This document shows, piece by piece, positions 27,664 to 35,445 of a stretch of 64,000 nt of DNA. Position 1 is the first letter of the stretch. Each line of letters starts with the position of its first letter. The position numbers and the translations under genes were made by a program. The notes beneath the pieces are model-generated. The model did no database searches. It had not been told where the DNA came from and was given only the letters and a program-made list of their open reading frames with translations. Location of the stretch: the NCBI GenBank assembly GCA_902825775.1, contig CADECF010000006.1, positions 93,759 to 157,758 of the forward strand, read 5' to 3'. Source of the stretch: an uncultured Lysobacteraceae bacterium (GTDB lineage: Bacteria; Pseudomonadota; Gammaproteobacteria; Xanthomonadales; Xanthomonadaceae).

Positions 27664-28986
27664 TCACTTTGCCATGAAGGCTTCGATCTCGTCCGCACTG
27701 CGCTCTAGCTTATCGGTCAGCACCGTATGCCCGTCCTTGGTGATGACCACATCGTCCTCGGTGCGGATGCCGATGCCGCGCCATTTGGCATGCACCGACT
27801 TGTCGTCGGCCGGAATATAGAGGCCGGGTTCGATGGTGAACGCCATGCCGGGCTCGAGCAGGCGCGATTCGCCGTCGATGCGGTATTCGCCCACGTCGTG
27901 CACGTCAAGGCCGATCCAGTGCCCGGTTTTGTGCCGGTAATAGCGCTTGTAATGGCCTTCGGCGATGTTCTTTTCCAACTTGCCTTTCAGCAGGCCCAGT
28001 TCGAGCAGGCCTTCGGTCAGCGTGCGCACCGCGGCTTCATGGCCGGCTTCGTAAGGCATGCCGGGCCTGGCCTGCGCCAATGCGGCCTGCTGCGCGGCGC
28101 CGACCAGATCGTGCAAGGCGCGCTGTTCCTTGCTGAAACGGCCGTTGACCGGGAACGTTCGGGTGATGTCGGATGCATAGCCGCGATACTCGGCGCCGGC
28201 GTCGATCAGCACCAGATCGCCATCCTTGGCTTGCGCGCTGTTGGCGCGGTAATGCAGTACGCAGGCGTTGGCGCCGGCGCCGACGATGCTGCCGTAGGCC
28301 GGTTCGGCGTCGTGGCTGCGGAATACGCGTTCGATATCGGCCTGCAGTTCGTATTCGCGGATGCCGGGCCGGGCCGCGCGCATCGCGGCGCGGTGCGCGG
28401 CGATGCTGATGTCGGCCGCGCGCTGCATCAGCTTGAGCTCGTCCTTGGACTTGAACAAACGCAGCTCGTCGAGCAGGTGGCCGAGTTCGAGGAATTCGTG
28501 CGGCGGTTGCGCGCCCTGGCGCACTTGCGCGCGCACGCGGTTGAGCCAGCCGATCAGTTTGAGATCGAATTCGGTATCGCGGCCGAAGTGATAGTAGACG
28601 CGGGTGCGGCCTTCGAGCAGGCCGGGCAGGATTTCGTCGAGATCGTCGATCGGATAGGCGTCGTCCAGGCCCAGCTTTTCGACTCCGCCTTCGGGGCCCA
28701 GCCGCGGGCCGTCCCAGCCTTCGCGATCGCGGTCGCGCTCGCGGCAGAACAGCAGGCTCTCGCCGTGCCGGCGTCCGGGCACCAGCACCAATACCGCTTC
28801 GGGCTCGGCGAAGCCGGTCAGGTACCAAAAGTCGGAATCCTGGCGATAGGGATAGTGCGTGTCGCGGCTGCGGATGCGTTCCTGCGCGGCCGGCAGGATC
28901 AGGATCGCGTCGTCGCCGGCGATCCGCATCAGCTGCTTGCGGCGCTTGGCGTAGCTCGTCAGGGGAATACCGGTCGCCAGGCTCAT
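27664..28986 (-). CDS. pepP: Xaa-Pro aminopeptidase P
   Basis: A 440-aa M24B aminopeptidase, the same length as E. coli PepP. An AMP_N domain (about 1-130, SDFWYLTGFAEPEAVLVLVP) is followed by the catalytic pita-bread fold with both metal Asp (DAGAEYRGYASDITRTF), His (HKTGHWIGLDVHD) and Glu (TIEPGLY, GIRTEDDV). It removes an N-terminal residue that precedes proline. The ygfB-pepP order is the classical one, although the ubiH/visC genes that usually follow are absent. Another ATG 15 nt upstream cannot be excluded. Confidence 0.95.
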   Translation of the reverse strand: MSLATGIPLTSYAKRRKQLMRIAGDDAILILPAAQERIRSRDTHYPYRQDSDFWYLTGFAEPEAVLVLVPGRRHGESLLFCRERDRDREGWDGPRLGPEGGVEKLGLDDAYPIDDLDEILPGLLEGRTRVYYHFGRDTEFDLKLIGWLNRVRAQVRQGAQPPHEFLELGHLLDELRLFKSKDELKLMQRAADISIAAHRAAMRAARPGIREYELQADIERVFRSHDAEPAYGSIVGAGANACVLHYRANSAQAKDGDLVLIDAGAEYRGYASDITRTFPVNGRFSKEQRALHDLVGAAQQAALAQARPGMPYEAGHEAAVRTLTEGLLELGLLKGKLEKNIAEGHYKRYYRHKTGHWIGLDVHDVGEYRIDGESRLLEPGMAFTIEPGLYIPADDKSVHAKWRGIGIRTEDDVVITKDGHTVLTDKLERSADEIEAFMAK

Positions 28987-29031
28987 GGATTGATCACACA
29001 TCGCATTGCAGTTGGGATGCCGTCGCTTTTT

Positions 29032-29106
29032 GTGGGAGCGGCTTCAGCCGCGAGCTCTCGATCCAGCTGTCGCGACCCGAAAGCTCGCGGCTGAAGCCGC
29101 TCCCAC
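29032..29106. repeat. Palindromic repeat, family A copy 5
   Basis: Arms GTGGGAGCGGCTTCAGCCGC and the perfect complement, 24-nt centre, between pepP and ygfB. It ends 7 nt before the ygfB stop codon. Confidence 0.85.
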
Positions 29107-29113
29107 GAAGAGC

Positions 29114-29659
29114 CTAATTCAAACGGTGACGATGCCGCGGGCCCATCACGCAGTCGCCGTGCAGCAGCAAGGCCGCCACGCGCACGAATTCTTCGATCTC
29201 GGCGTAAGCGGCCTCGTCTTCCTCGTCGCCGTCGGGTTCGGGCGTGGCCGCGGCCAGCCGAGCGAGATCTTCCAACGCTTCCCGTCCTTCGTCGGACAAG
29301 GGCGGATCCTTGCCGCCGGCCAGCCCGAAGCCGCCGAGAAATCCGCGGCACCAATCGAACAAAGCCTCGCTGCGTTCGGCCAGCGGGGCATCGTCGTCGG
29401 GCAGCAAAAGCGAGAAGCCGAAATCGCGGTCCTCGAACTGGGCGCGGCTGACCGCATGCAGCGCTTCCAGCGCGCCGCCTTCGGGTGCGGGCGGCGCCTG
29501 ATCGTCGACCAACACCTTCGCCAGCCAATCCGGCGAATCGCTACCGCCGCCGGCCATCCAGCCGCATATGGCGCCATGCAATTCCGAGGGTGCGATGGAC
29601 AGCGTCAGCGCGCGCGCTTCGGCCTCGACACTGGACCAACTGGGCAGATCGTCGGACAC
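29114..29659 (-). CDS. ygfB: UPF0149 (YgfB) family protein
   Basis: A 181-aa YgfB/YecA-type protein with SELHGAICGWMAG near the N-terminus, RSEALFDWCRGFLGGFGLAG in the middle and an acidic C-terminus. No SEC-C zinc motif is attached. In Pseudomonas aeruginosa the homologue affects amidase and beta-lactam tolerance regulation; the role here is assumed only. It faces the GGDEF-EAL gene divergently across 53 nt. Confidence 0.92.
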   Translation of the reverse strand: MSDDLPSWSSVEAEARALTLSIAPSELHGAICGWMAGGGSDSPDWLAKVLVDDQAPPAPEGGALEALHAVSRAQFEDRDFGFSLLLPDDDAPLAERSEALFDWCRGFLGGFGLAGGKDPPLSDEGREALEDLARLAAATPEPDGDEEDEAAYAEIEEFVRVAALLLHGDCVMGPRHRHRLN

Positions 29660-29712
29660 GGCAGGGCATACGGGGGAAAGTGGGTGCAGTGTAGCAATGC
29701 GCAGGTACTAAC

Positions 29713-32217
29713 ATGCTTGTTGTCGGCGACAGCCCGCCCCTACACTGCCTCGCACCGAATCCTGGACGGCAGCCCTTCGTGCGCATCTTTCGCAAGGCAG
29801 CGACATGCTTCCGTTCCGCGCTTCTTGCCTGCCTGGTGGCGGCGGCGGCTGGCGGCGCCGCACAGGCCGGACCCCTTAAGCGGCACGTCTGGCCGGCCGA
29901 TCCCGGCGCCGCAGCCGGCGCAGTGCTGACGCGGCTGATCCATGTTCAGGCCGCTTTAGACGGCGATCCGGCGGTCTCGCCGGAAACCGCCGCCCGCACC
30001 GCGGCAATGCCATCGTCCTGGCACAGCCTGCAGGCCTTGCTGGCGCTGTCCGCATTGCTGGTCGCAGCCGGCGCCACCCTGGCATGGTGGCTGTGGCGGC
30101 GACGGCTGCAGGCCGAACGCGGCTATTTCGAGCAGATCCGCGAGCGCGAGGAGCGCTTGAAGATCGCGCTGTGGGCCTCGGGCGAACATTTCTGGGACAA
30201 CGACCTGACCACCAACGCCGCGCACGTGCTCAGCGTCGACGACCCCGGCGACAAGCCCGGCACCACGATACGCAGCCTGCACTTCGCCAATCTGGAACTG
30301 GAAGTGCATCCGGACGACCTGCCCACCGTGCGCCAGAACATGCAGGCGCACATCGAAGGCCGCACGCCGATGTTCGTATCCGAACACCGCGCCCGCAACC
30401 GCGACGGCAAATGGGTGTGGCTCCGCGCCCGCGGCCGCGCCGTCGCGCGCGACAAGCAGGGCCGCGTCACCCGCATCGCCGGCACCGCGCGCGACATCAG
30501 CGACCGCCGCGACGCCGACCGAGAGCGCCGCATCGCCAGCGAAGTGCTGCGCAGCATGAACGAGGCGGTGTCGGTGCTGGACGAGCACTTCGTGTTCGTC
30601 GCGGTCAATCCGGCGTTCTCCAAGACCACCGGTTATTCCGAAGAAGAGGCCATCGGCCAATCCGCGAGCCTCCTCGACAGCCCGCAGCACGACGAGGAGT
30701 TCTATCGCGACCTGCGCGCGCAAGTGACCCGCGACGGCCACTGGGCCGGCGAGATATGGCAGCGCCGCAAGAACGGCGAAGATTTCCTGTGTTCGCTGGA
30801 ATCGATCAAGGTGGAAGGCGCCATCGACCAGCGCAACCTGTATGTGGCCGTGCTCAGCGACATCACCCACGCCAAGCGCACCGAGCATGAGCTGCGCCTA
30901 TTGGCCAACTACGACACGCTGACCAATCTGCCCAACCGCAGCTTGTTGTCCGAACGCTTGTCGCAGGCGATCGTCAACGCGCGCCGCGAAGACAGCCGCA
31001 TCGCCGTGCTGTTCCTGGACCTGGATCGCTTCAAGGACGTCAACGATTCGCTCGGCCACGCCACCGGCGACCGGATCCTGCGCGCCTCGGCCGCGCGCCT
31101 GCGCGAAGTGGCGCCGCCGGGCGCCACCGTCGCGCGACTGAGCGGCGACGAATTCACCGTGGTGCTGGAGCACTTGCAGGATCCGGAAGAAGGCGACCGT
31201 CTGGCCGAACGCATCATCCAGGCCTTCGATGCGCCTTTGGGCATCGAAGACCGCCGCGAAATCATCATTTCGCCGTCGATCGGCATCAGCCTGTATCCCG
31301 ACCACGCGCAGGTGCCGACCGATCTGCTCAAGCACGCCGACACGGCCATGTACCAGGCCAAGGCCGCCGGACGCCGTACTTATCAGCGCTATACCGAGCA
31401 AATGGAGTGGGAGCTGCGTCAGCGCGCCACGCTGTCCGGCGCGCTGCGCAAAGTGCTGGAGAACGGCGAGTTGCGCCTGGTCTACCAGCCGCGGTTGTCG
31501 CTGCGCACCGGCGCGATCACCGGCGTGGAAGCGTTGCTGCGCTGGGAACACCCGTATTTGGGCGTGATTCCGCCGAATCATTTCATTCCGCTGGCCGAGG
31601 AAAGCGGAATGATCCTGCCGATCGGCGAGTGGGTGATGCGCGAGGCCTGCACGATGCTGCGGCGTTGGCGCCAGCATGGCCTGGGCAATCTCAACATGTC
31701 GGTGAACGTGTCGGCGCTGCAATTGCTGCGCGGCGACCTGCCGCAGCAGGTGGCCAAAATACTGGCCGACACCGGCGTCCCCGGCGAACGCCTGGAACTG
31801 GAACTCACCGAAACCGTCGTGATGACCAAAGCCGCGCAGGCCGCCGCGACGATGCAGGCGCTGCGCGACCTGGGCGTGCGCTTGGCGATCGACGACTTCG
31901 GCACCGGTTATTCGTCGCTGGCTTATCTCAAGCGCCTGCCGATCACCACGCTGAAGATCGATAAGGCCTTCATCGACGACATCGCCCAGGACAAGGACGA
32001 CAAAGCCATCACCAGCTCGATCATCGCCATGGCGCGCACGCTGGGCCTGTATGTGGTCGCCGAGGGCGTGGAACATCAGGCGCAGGCGCGGCTGCTGCTG
32101 GAACAGCACTGCGACGAAATCCAGGGCTACTGGGTAGCCCGGCCGCTGGACCCCTATCGCTGCCTGGCCTTCCTGCGCAACTGGCAATCCGGCGTGGCCC
32201 GCTTCGAACCGGCCTGA
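29713..32217 (+). CDS. PAS-GGDEF-EAL cyclic di-GMP signalling protein
   Basis: An 834-aa membrane protein. A hydrophobic segment at about 33-52 and a membrane helix at 105-128 flank a short ~50-residue periplasmic stretch. Two PAS domains follow (about 150-265 and 275-390), then GGDEF (about 397-555) and EAL (about 575-825). The GGDEF motif reads SGDEF (477-481), with DLDRFKDVNDSLGH intact, so some cyclase activity is possible. The EAL domain has all usual catalytic residues (EALLRW from 606, ELTE, DDFGTGYSSL, AEGVE). It therefore probably degrades, and may also make, c-di-GMP. The true start may be a GTG at 29779. It separates ygfB from zapA, which are usually adjacent. Confidence 0.93.
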   Translation: MLVVGDSPPLHCLAPNPGRQPFVRIFRKAATCFRSALLACLVAAAAGGAAQAGPLKRHVWPADPGAAAGAVLTRLIHVQAALDGDPAVSPETAARTAAMPSSWHSLQALLALSALLVAAGATLAWWLWRRRLQAERGYFEQIREREERLKIALWASGEHFWDNDLTTNAAHVLSVDDPGDKPGTTIRSLHFANLELEVHPDDLPTVRQNMQAHIEGRTPMFVSEHRARNRDGKWVWLRARGRAVARDKQGRVTRIAGTARDISDRRDADRERRIASEVLRSMNEAVSVLDEHFVFVAVNPAFSKTTGYSEEEAIGQSASLLDSPQHDEEFYRDLRAQVTRDGHWAGEIWQRRKNGEDFLCSLESIKVEGAIDQRNLYVAVLSDITHAKRTEHELRLLANYDTLTNLPNRSLLSERLSQAIVNARREDSRIAVLFLDLDRFKDVNDSLGHATGDRILRASAARLREVAPPGATVARLSGDEFTVVLEHLQDPEEGDRLAERIIQAFDAPLGIEDRREIIISPSIGISLYPDHAQVPTDLLKHADTAMYQAKAAGRRTYQRYTEQMEWELRQRATLSGALRKVLENGELRLVYQPRLSLRTGAITGVEALLRWEHPYLGVIPPNHFIPLAEESGMILPIGEWVMREACTMLRRWRQHGLGNLNMSVNVSALQLLRGDLPQQVAKILADTGVPGERLELELTETVVMTKAAQAAATMQALRDLGVRLAIDDFGTGYSSLAYLKRLPITTLKIDKAFIDDIAQDKDDKAITSSIIAMARTLGLYVVAEGVEHQAQARLLLEQHCDEIQGYWVARPLDPYRCLAFLRNWQSGVARFEPA

Positions 32218-32263
32218 TCGCCGGCCGGCTTGACCGGCCGGTGGGCGGTGCTATCGTGCCGCC

Positions 32264-32485
32264 ATGGACAACGCCGAAGCCATGGTTCAGCTGCGCGCTC
32301 TGGCCGCGCGCATCGAGCAACTGGTCGCGCAAGCGCAACGCCTGGCGGAAGAGAACCGCAGCCTGCGCGCGCAGCAGGAGCAACTGGCTGGCGAACGCTC
32401 GCAACTTCTGGCCAAGAATGAACAGGCGCGTTCGCGCGTGGAAGCCATGATCACGCGCCTTAAATCGCTGGAGCAGCACACATGA
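32264..32485 (+). CDS. TIGR02449 family coiled-coil protein (ZapB-like)
   Basis: A 73-aa protein that is almost entirely heptad coiled coil (LRALAARIEQLVAQAQRLAE, LRAQQEQLAGERSQLLAKNE). It is the small protein always found just before zapA in Xanthomonadales and Pseudomonas relatives; a ZapB-like role at the division ring is inferred from shape and position. The last four nt overlap the zapA start (ATGA). Confidence 0.85.
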   Translation: MDNAEAMVQLRALAARIEQLVAQAQRLAEENRSLRAQQEQLAGERSQLLAKNEQARSRVEAMITRLKSLEQHT

Positions 32486-32784
32486 GTTCTTCCAGCGAAC
32501 CGGTCAACGTCCGCCTGCTCGACCGCGAGTACACCATCGGCGTGGAACCGGACGAACGCGACAGCCTGCTCGCCGCGGCCAAGCTGCTGGACGGCAAGAT
32601 GCGCGAGATCCGCGGCAACAACCGCATGGCTGCGGTCGACCGCATCGCCGTGCTCGCAGCGCTGAATCTGGCGCACGAACTGCAGCAATTGCGTAACGAA
32701 AGCGACAGCCGCGACCGCGAACTGTCGCGTACGCTGACCGACCTGCAACGCAAACTCGACGGCGCGCTCGAAATACCCGGCTGA
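32482..32784 (+). CDS. zapA: Cell division protein ZapA
   Basis: A 100-aa ZapA. The N-terminal globular part (VNVRLLDREYTIGVEPDERD) is followed by the AAKLLDGKMREIR segment and a C-terminal coiled coil. ZapA bundles FtsZ filaments at mid-cell. Position next to TIGR02449 and upstream of the 6S RNA and fau genes is the conserved arrangement. A small hairpin GCGTAA / TTTACGC follows the stop (32788-32806). Confidence 0.94.
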   Translation: MSSSSEPVNVRLLDREYTIGVEPDERDSLLAAAKLLDGKMREIRGNNRMAAVDRIAVLAALNLAHELQQLRNESDSRDRELSRTLTDLQRKLDGALEIPG

Positions 32785-32848
32785 ATGCGTAAGTAAATTT
32801 TACGCCGACGCACCCGACGAACGGGCGACGCGCGGACCATCGCCACGC

Positions 32849-32854
32849 TATACT
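32849..32854 (+). promoter_or_regulatory. Candidate -10 box of 6S RNA
   Basis: TATACT lies 7-8 nt before the inferred 5' end of the 6S RNA. I see no convincing -35 hexamer at 16-18 nt upstream. Confidence 0.55.
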
Positions 32855-32860
32855 TCGCCT

Positions 32861-33046
32861 GCGTCCTCTGCCGTGTTCGACGGCGCGCAAAACATTCACC
32901 TTGTCCCTTAAAAACGACACCGGGGATGCGACGACCGTCAGGTGTGCAAGTCCGCCCCGTTGCGGAAAGCCCGAAGACGTCAGAGCGTTCCCACTTGAAC
33001 CCCAGGTTCAAGGTCGTTTCGCGCGCATCGGCATGGCGGAGGATGC
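32861..33046 (+). ncRNA. ssrS: 6S RNA
   Basis: The gap between zapA and fau is where gammaproteobacterial ssrS lies. The ends pair: CCTCTGCCGTG (32865-32875) with CATGGCGGAGG (33032-33042), using G-U wobbles. Inside, GCGCGCAAAAC and GTTTCGCGCGC make a second stem around a large open bubble, the shape that mimics an open promoter. The 3' end runs into ATTTTTGCTTTTT. 6S RNA binds sigma-70 RNA polymerase in stationary phase and is copied into pRNAs. The exact ends are estimated to within several nt. A family A palindrome follows directly. Confidence 0.85.
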
Positions 33047-33059
33047 ATTTTTGCTTTTT

Positions 33060-33135
33060 GTGGGAGCGGCTTCAGCCGCGAGCTTTTGCAAGATGGCGAT
33101 GACCGTGAAGAGCTCGCGGCTGAAGCCGCTCCCAC
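33060..33135. repeat. Palindromic repeat, family A copy 6
   Basis: Arms GTGGGAGCGGCTTCAGCCGC and complement, about 27-nt centre, between the T-rich end of 6S RNA and fau. If transcribed together with 6S RNA it would be a large 3' hairpin before the fau start. Confidence 0.85.
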
Positions 33136-33176
33136 AAGAGCCGAGTTGAACGCGCAAAGCGTTTAGAATCCGCGGC

Positions 33177-33788
33177 ATGACCGGCGCGGAAACTACTCAC
33201 ACGACCCAGGACCGCGCCGCACTGCGCCCACAGCTGCGCCAGCGCCGCCGCGACATCCCCGCAGCGCAACGCATCGCCGCCGCCGAAAAACTCGCCGAAC
33301 GCCTGTTGACGCTGCCGTTCGCGCCCGAAAGCGGCTATGTCGCTGGTTACTGGGCGATGGACGGCGAAATCGCCCTGCACGTATGGCAATTGCGGCTCCC
33401 TGCGGGCGTGGTCTATTGCCTGCCGGTGCTGCACGAACAGCGCCTGCGCTTCGCGCCGTGGCGCTCGGGCGATCCGCTGGTGTCGAACCGCTACGGCATC
33501 CCGGAACCCGACTTGGCTCCGGATTCGTTGCTCGAAGCCGAGGCGATGTCGCTGGTGGTGACGCCGCTGGTCGGCTTCGATGACTACGGTCAGCGACTGG
33601 GCATGGGCGCCGGCTGGTACGATCGCAGCTTCGCGTTCCGGCGTGAGCGCGCCGCACCGCCCTGGCTGGTCGGCGCCGCCTTCGCCGCGCAACGCATCGA
33701 CCGCCTGCCTGCCGAACCGTGGGACGTGCCCCTCGACGCGGTCTGCACCGAAACCGAAACCCTGATCCCGCAAAAGACGCCCGCATGA
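33177..33788 (+). CDS. fau: 5-formyltetrahydrofolate cyclo-ligase
   Basis: A 203-aa YgfA-type enzyme that converts 5-formyl-THF to 5,10-methenyl-THF with ATP. The N-terminal basic ALRPQLRQRRRDIP, the GIPEP segment and the key LVVTPLVGFDDYGQRLGMGAGWYDR motif are present. It is located after 6S RNA as in E. coli, where the two are cotranscribed. Its stop overlaps the EVE-domain start (ATGA). Confidence 0.94.
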   Translation: MTGAETTHTTQDRAALRPQLRQRRRDIPAAQRIAAAEKLAERLLTLPFAPESGYVAGYWAMDGEIALHVWQLRLPAGVVYCLPVLHEQRLRFAPWRSGDPLVSNRYGIPEPDLAPDSLLEAEAMSLVVTPLVGFDDYGQRLGMGAGWYDRSFAFRRERAAPPWLVGAAFAAQRIDRLPAEPWDVPLDAVCTETETLIPQKTPA

Positions 33789-34249
33789 GCCCACGCAAAC
33801 GCTACTGGCTGATGAAGACCGAGCCCGATACGTTCTCCATCGACGATCTGGCGAAAGCGAAAACCGAGCCCTGGACCGGGGTGCGCAACTACCAGGCGCG
33901 CAACCACATGAAGGAGATGCAGGTCGGCGACGGCGTGCTGTTCTATCACTCCAGCTGCGAGGTGCCCGGCATCGCCGGCATCGCCGCGGTCGCCAGCGCG
34001 CCCTATCCGGATCCGACCCAGTTCGAGAAGAAATCGGACTACTACGACCCGAAAAGCTCGCGCGAGCAGCCGCGCTGGGAAATGGTCGACGTCTCTTTCG
34101 AACGCAAACTCAAGCGGGTCATATCACTGGAAGAGATCAAGACGCATACCGACGAACTCGGCCCGTTCGCCTTGACCCAGCGCGGCAGCCGCTTGTCGGT
34201 GCTGCCGGTGTCGGCGGCGCAGTGGAAATTCCTGCTTTCCCTCGAATAA
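33785..34249 (+). CDS. EVE domain protein
   Basis: A 154-aa single EVE domain (PUA-like): [16 protein letters not shown] at the N-terminus, [30 protein letters not shown] and the closing [13 protein letters not shown]. The fold recognises modified bases in DNA or RNA in related domains such as YTH and SRA. EVE proteins are widespread and some sit in defence or RNA-modification loci. Here the context is housekeeping (fau, rpiA). Start by ATGA overlap with fau. Confidence 0.92.
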   Translation: MSPRKRYWLMKTEPDTFSIDDLAKAKTEPWTGVRNYQARNHMKEMQVGDGVLFYHSSCEVPGIAGIAAVASAPYPDPTQFEKKSDYYDPKSSREQPRWEMVDVSFERKLKRVISLEEIKTHTDELGPFALTQRGSRLSVLPVSAAQWKFLLSLE

Positions 34250-34268
34250 ACCTGATCGGGAGTCATCC

Positions 34269-34916
34269 GTGTCCGAAGCCAAGCGCCTAGCCGGCGAGAA
34301 AGCGGTCGATTACGTCGAAGACGGCATGATCGTCGGCGTCGGCACCGGTTCCACCGTCGCGTTCTTCATCGATGCGCTGGGGCGGATCAAGCACCGTATC
34401 GCCGGCGCGGTGTCCAGCTCGGAACAGAGCACGCAGCGCCTGCGCGGCCACGGGATCGAAGTGATCGATCTCAACAACGCCGGCCCGCTATCGTTATACG
34501 TGGACGGCGCCGACGAATGCGATCCGCACAAACGCCTGATCAAAGGCGGCGGCGCGGCTTTGACCCGCGAAAAGATCATCGCGCAGGCCAGCGAGAAGTT
34601 CGTTTGCATCATCGACCCGGCCAAGCGCGTCGACGTGCTCGGCAAGTTTCCGCTGCCGATCGAAGTGATCCCGATGGCGCGCAGCCTGGTGGCGCGCGCG
34701 ATCGTCGCGCAGACCGGCGGGCAGCCGGTGTGGCGCGAAGGCGTGACCACCGACAACGGCAACTGGGTGCTCGACGTGCATGGGTTGGCGATCGTCGATC
34801 CGGTGGCGATGGAGCGCGAGTTGAATCAGATCCCCGGCGTAGTCAGCGTAGGCCTGTTCGCACAGCGGCCGGCCGATGTGGTGATCGTCGGCGGCGAGCC
34901 GCCGGTCGTACTGTAG
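34269..34916 (+). CDS. rpiA: Ribose-5-phosphate isomerase A
   Basis: A 215-aa RpiA interconverting ribose 5-phosphate and ribulose 5-phosphate. [15 protein letters not shown] binds phosphate; the catalytic region reads [10 protein letters not shown] with the following [12 protein letters not shown]. The start is GTG with GGGAG upstream. The length is typical. Confidence 0.96.
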   Translation: MSEAKRLAGEKAVDYVEDGMIVGVGTGSTVAFFIDALGRIKHRIAGAVSSSEQSTQRLRGHGIEVIDLNNAGPLSLYVDGADECDPHKRLIKGGGAALTREKIIAQASEKFVCIIDPAKRVDVLGKFPLPIEVIPMARSLVARAIVAQTGGQPVWREGVTTDNGNWVLDVHGLAIVDPVAMERELNQIPGVVSVGLFAQRPADVVIVGGEPPVVL

Positions 34917-34931
34917 ACCGGCGCCAAGAAA

Positions 34932-35369
34932 TTGGACGATAAGGCATGGCATCTATATGGACATGCCTTTGCGGCTTTGACCGCCGGTTTTCTTGTGCTC
35001 GCACTGATAAACAATGCGATCTGGACTGCGGGCAAGGAACGCGCTTCGCGACGCTTCATCGCGCAAAAAGGTCTGCGTCACCATGCAAGGATGAAAGCCT
35101 GTCTCCTCGTTCCGGGCGGAGCCGCGCAAGTTCTGGCGACCTATTTACTTAACTTGCCGCCTGCGTGGTATGCCCTCGGAGTCGTGTTGCTTGGCGCGGG
35201 AGTGATGCCTCTCGCTTTCATTCCCGATGACCGAGAAACTCCTCCGCGAGTGGATTTATCCGAGCCTTCCCTGGCCTCGGCCGCACGACGGCGGCGATCG
35301 CTATCCGTTTTTTGGCTGCTGTTTCTTATCGCCTGGTGCTTCGCCTGGCTGCCGAACGCAAGCGCCTGA
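34932..35369 (+). CDS. Small multi-pass membrane protein of unknown function
   Basis: A 145-aa protein read from TTG. Four hydrophobic segments are visible (about 12-30, 56-74, 78-96 and 122-140), separated by basic loops. I do not recognise a family. The TTG start is chosen because no ATG precedes the first helix. Its base composition is somewhat less GC-rich than the neighbours. It lies 15 nt after rpiA and could be co-transcribed. Confidence 0.55.
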   Translation: MDDKAWHLYGHAFAALTAGFLVLALINNAIWTAGKERASRRFIAQKGLRHHARMKACLLVPGGAAQVLATYLLNLPPAWYALGVVLLGAGVMPLAFIPDDRETPPRVDLSEPSLASAARRRRSLSVFWLLFLIAWCFAWLPNASA

Positions 35370-35445
35370 TTCTGTTGAGGTCTCCCCTCTTGAGACTCGA
35401 CAGCGCGATACTGGCCGCCCCAGCGGTCGGTATTGTTGACGCGCC

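Noticed and set aside
34932-35369. The TTG-started membrane protein as part of the rpiA function
   Set aside because: Only proximity supports it; no family or fusion evidence was found.
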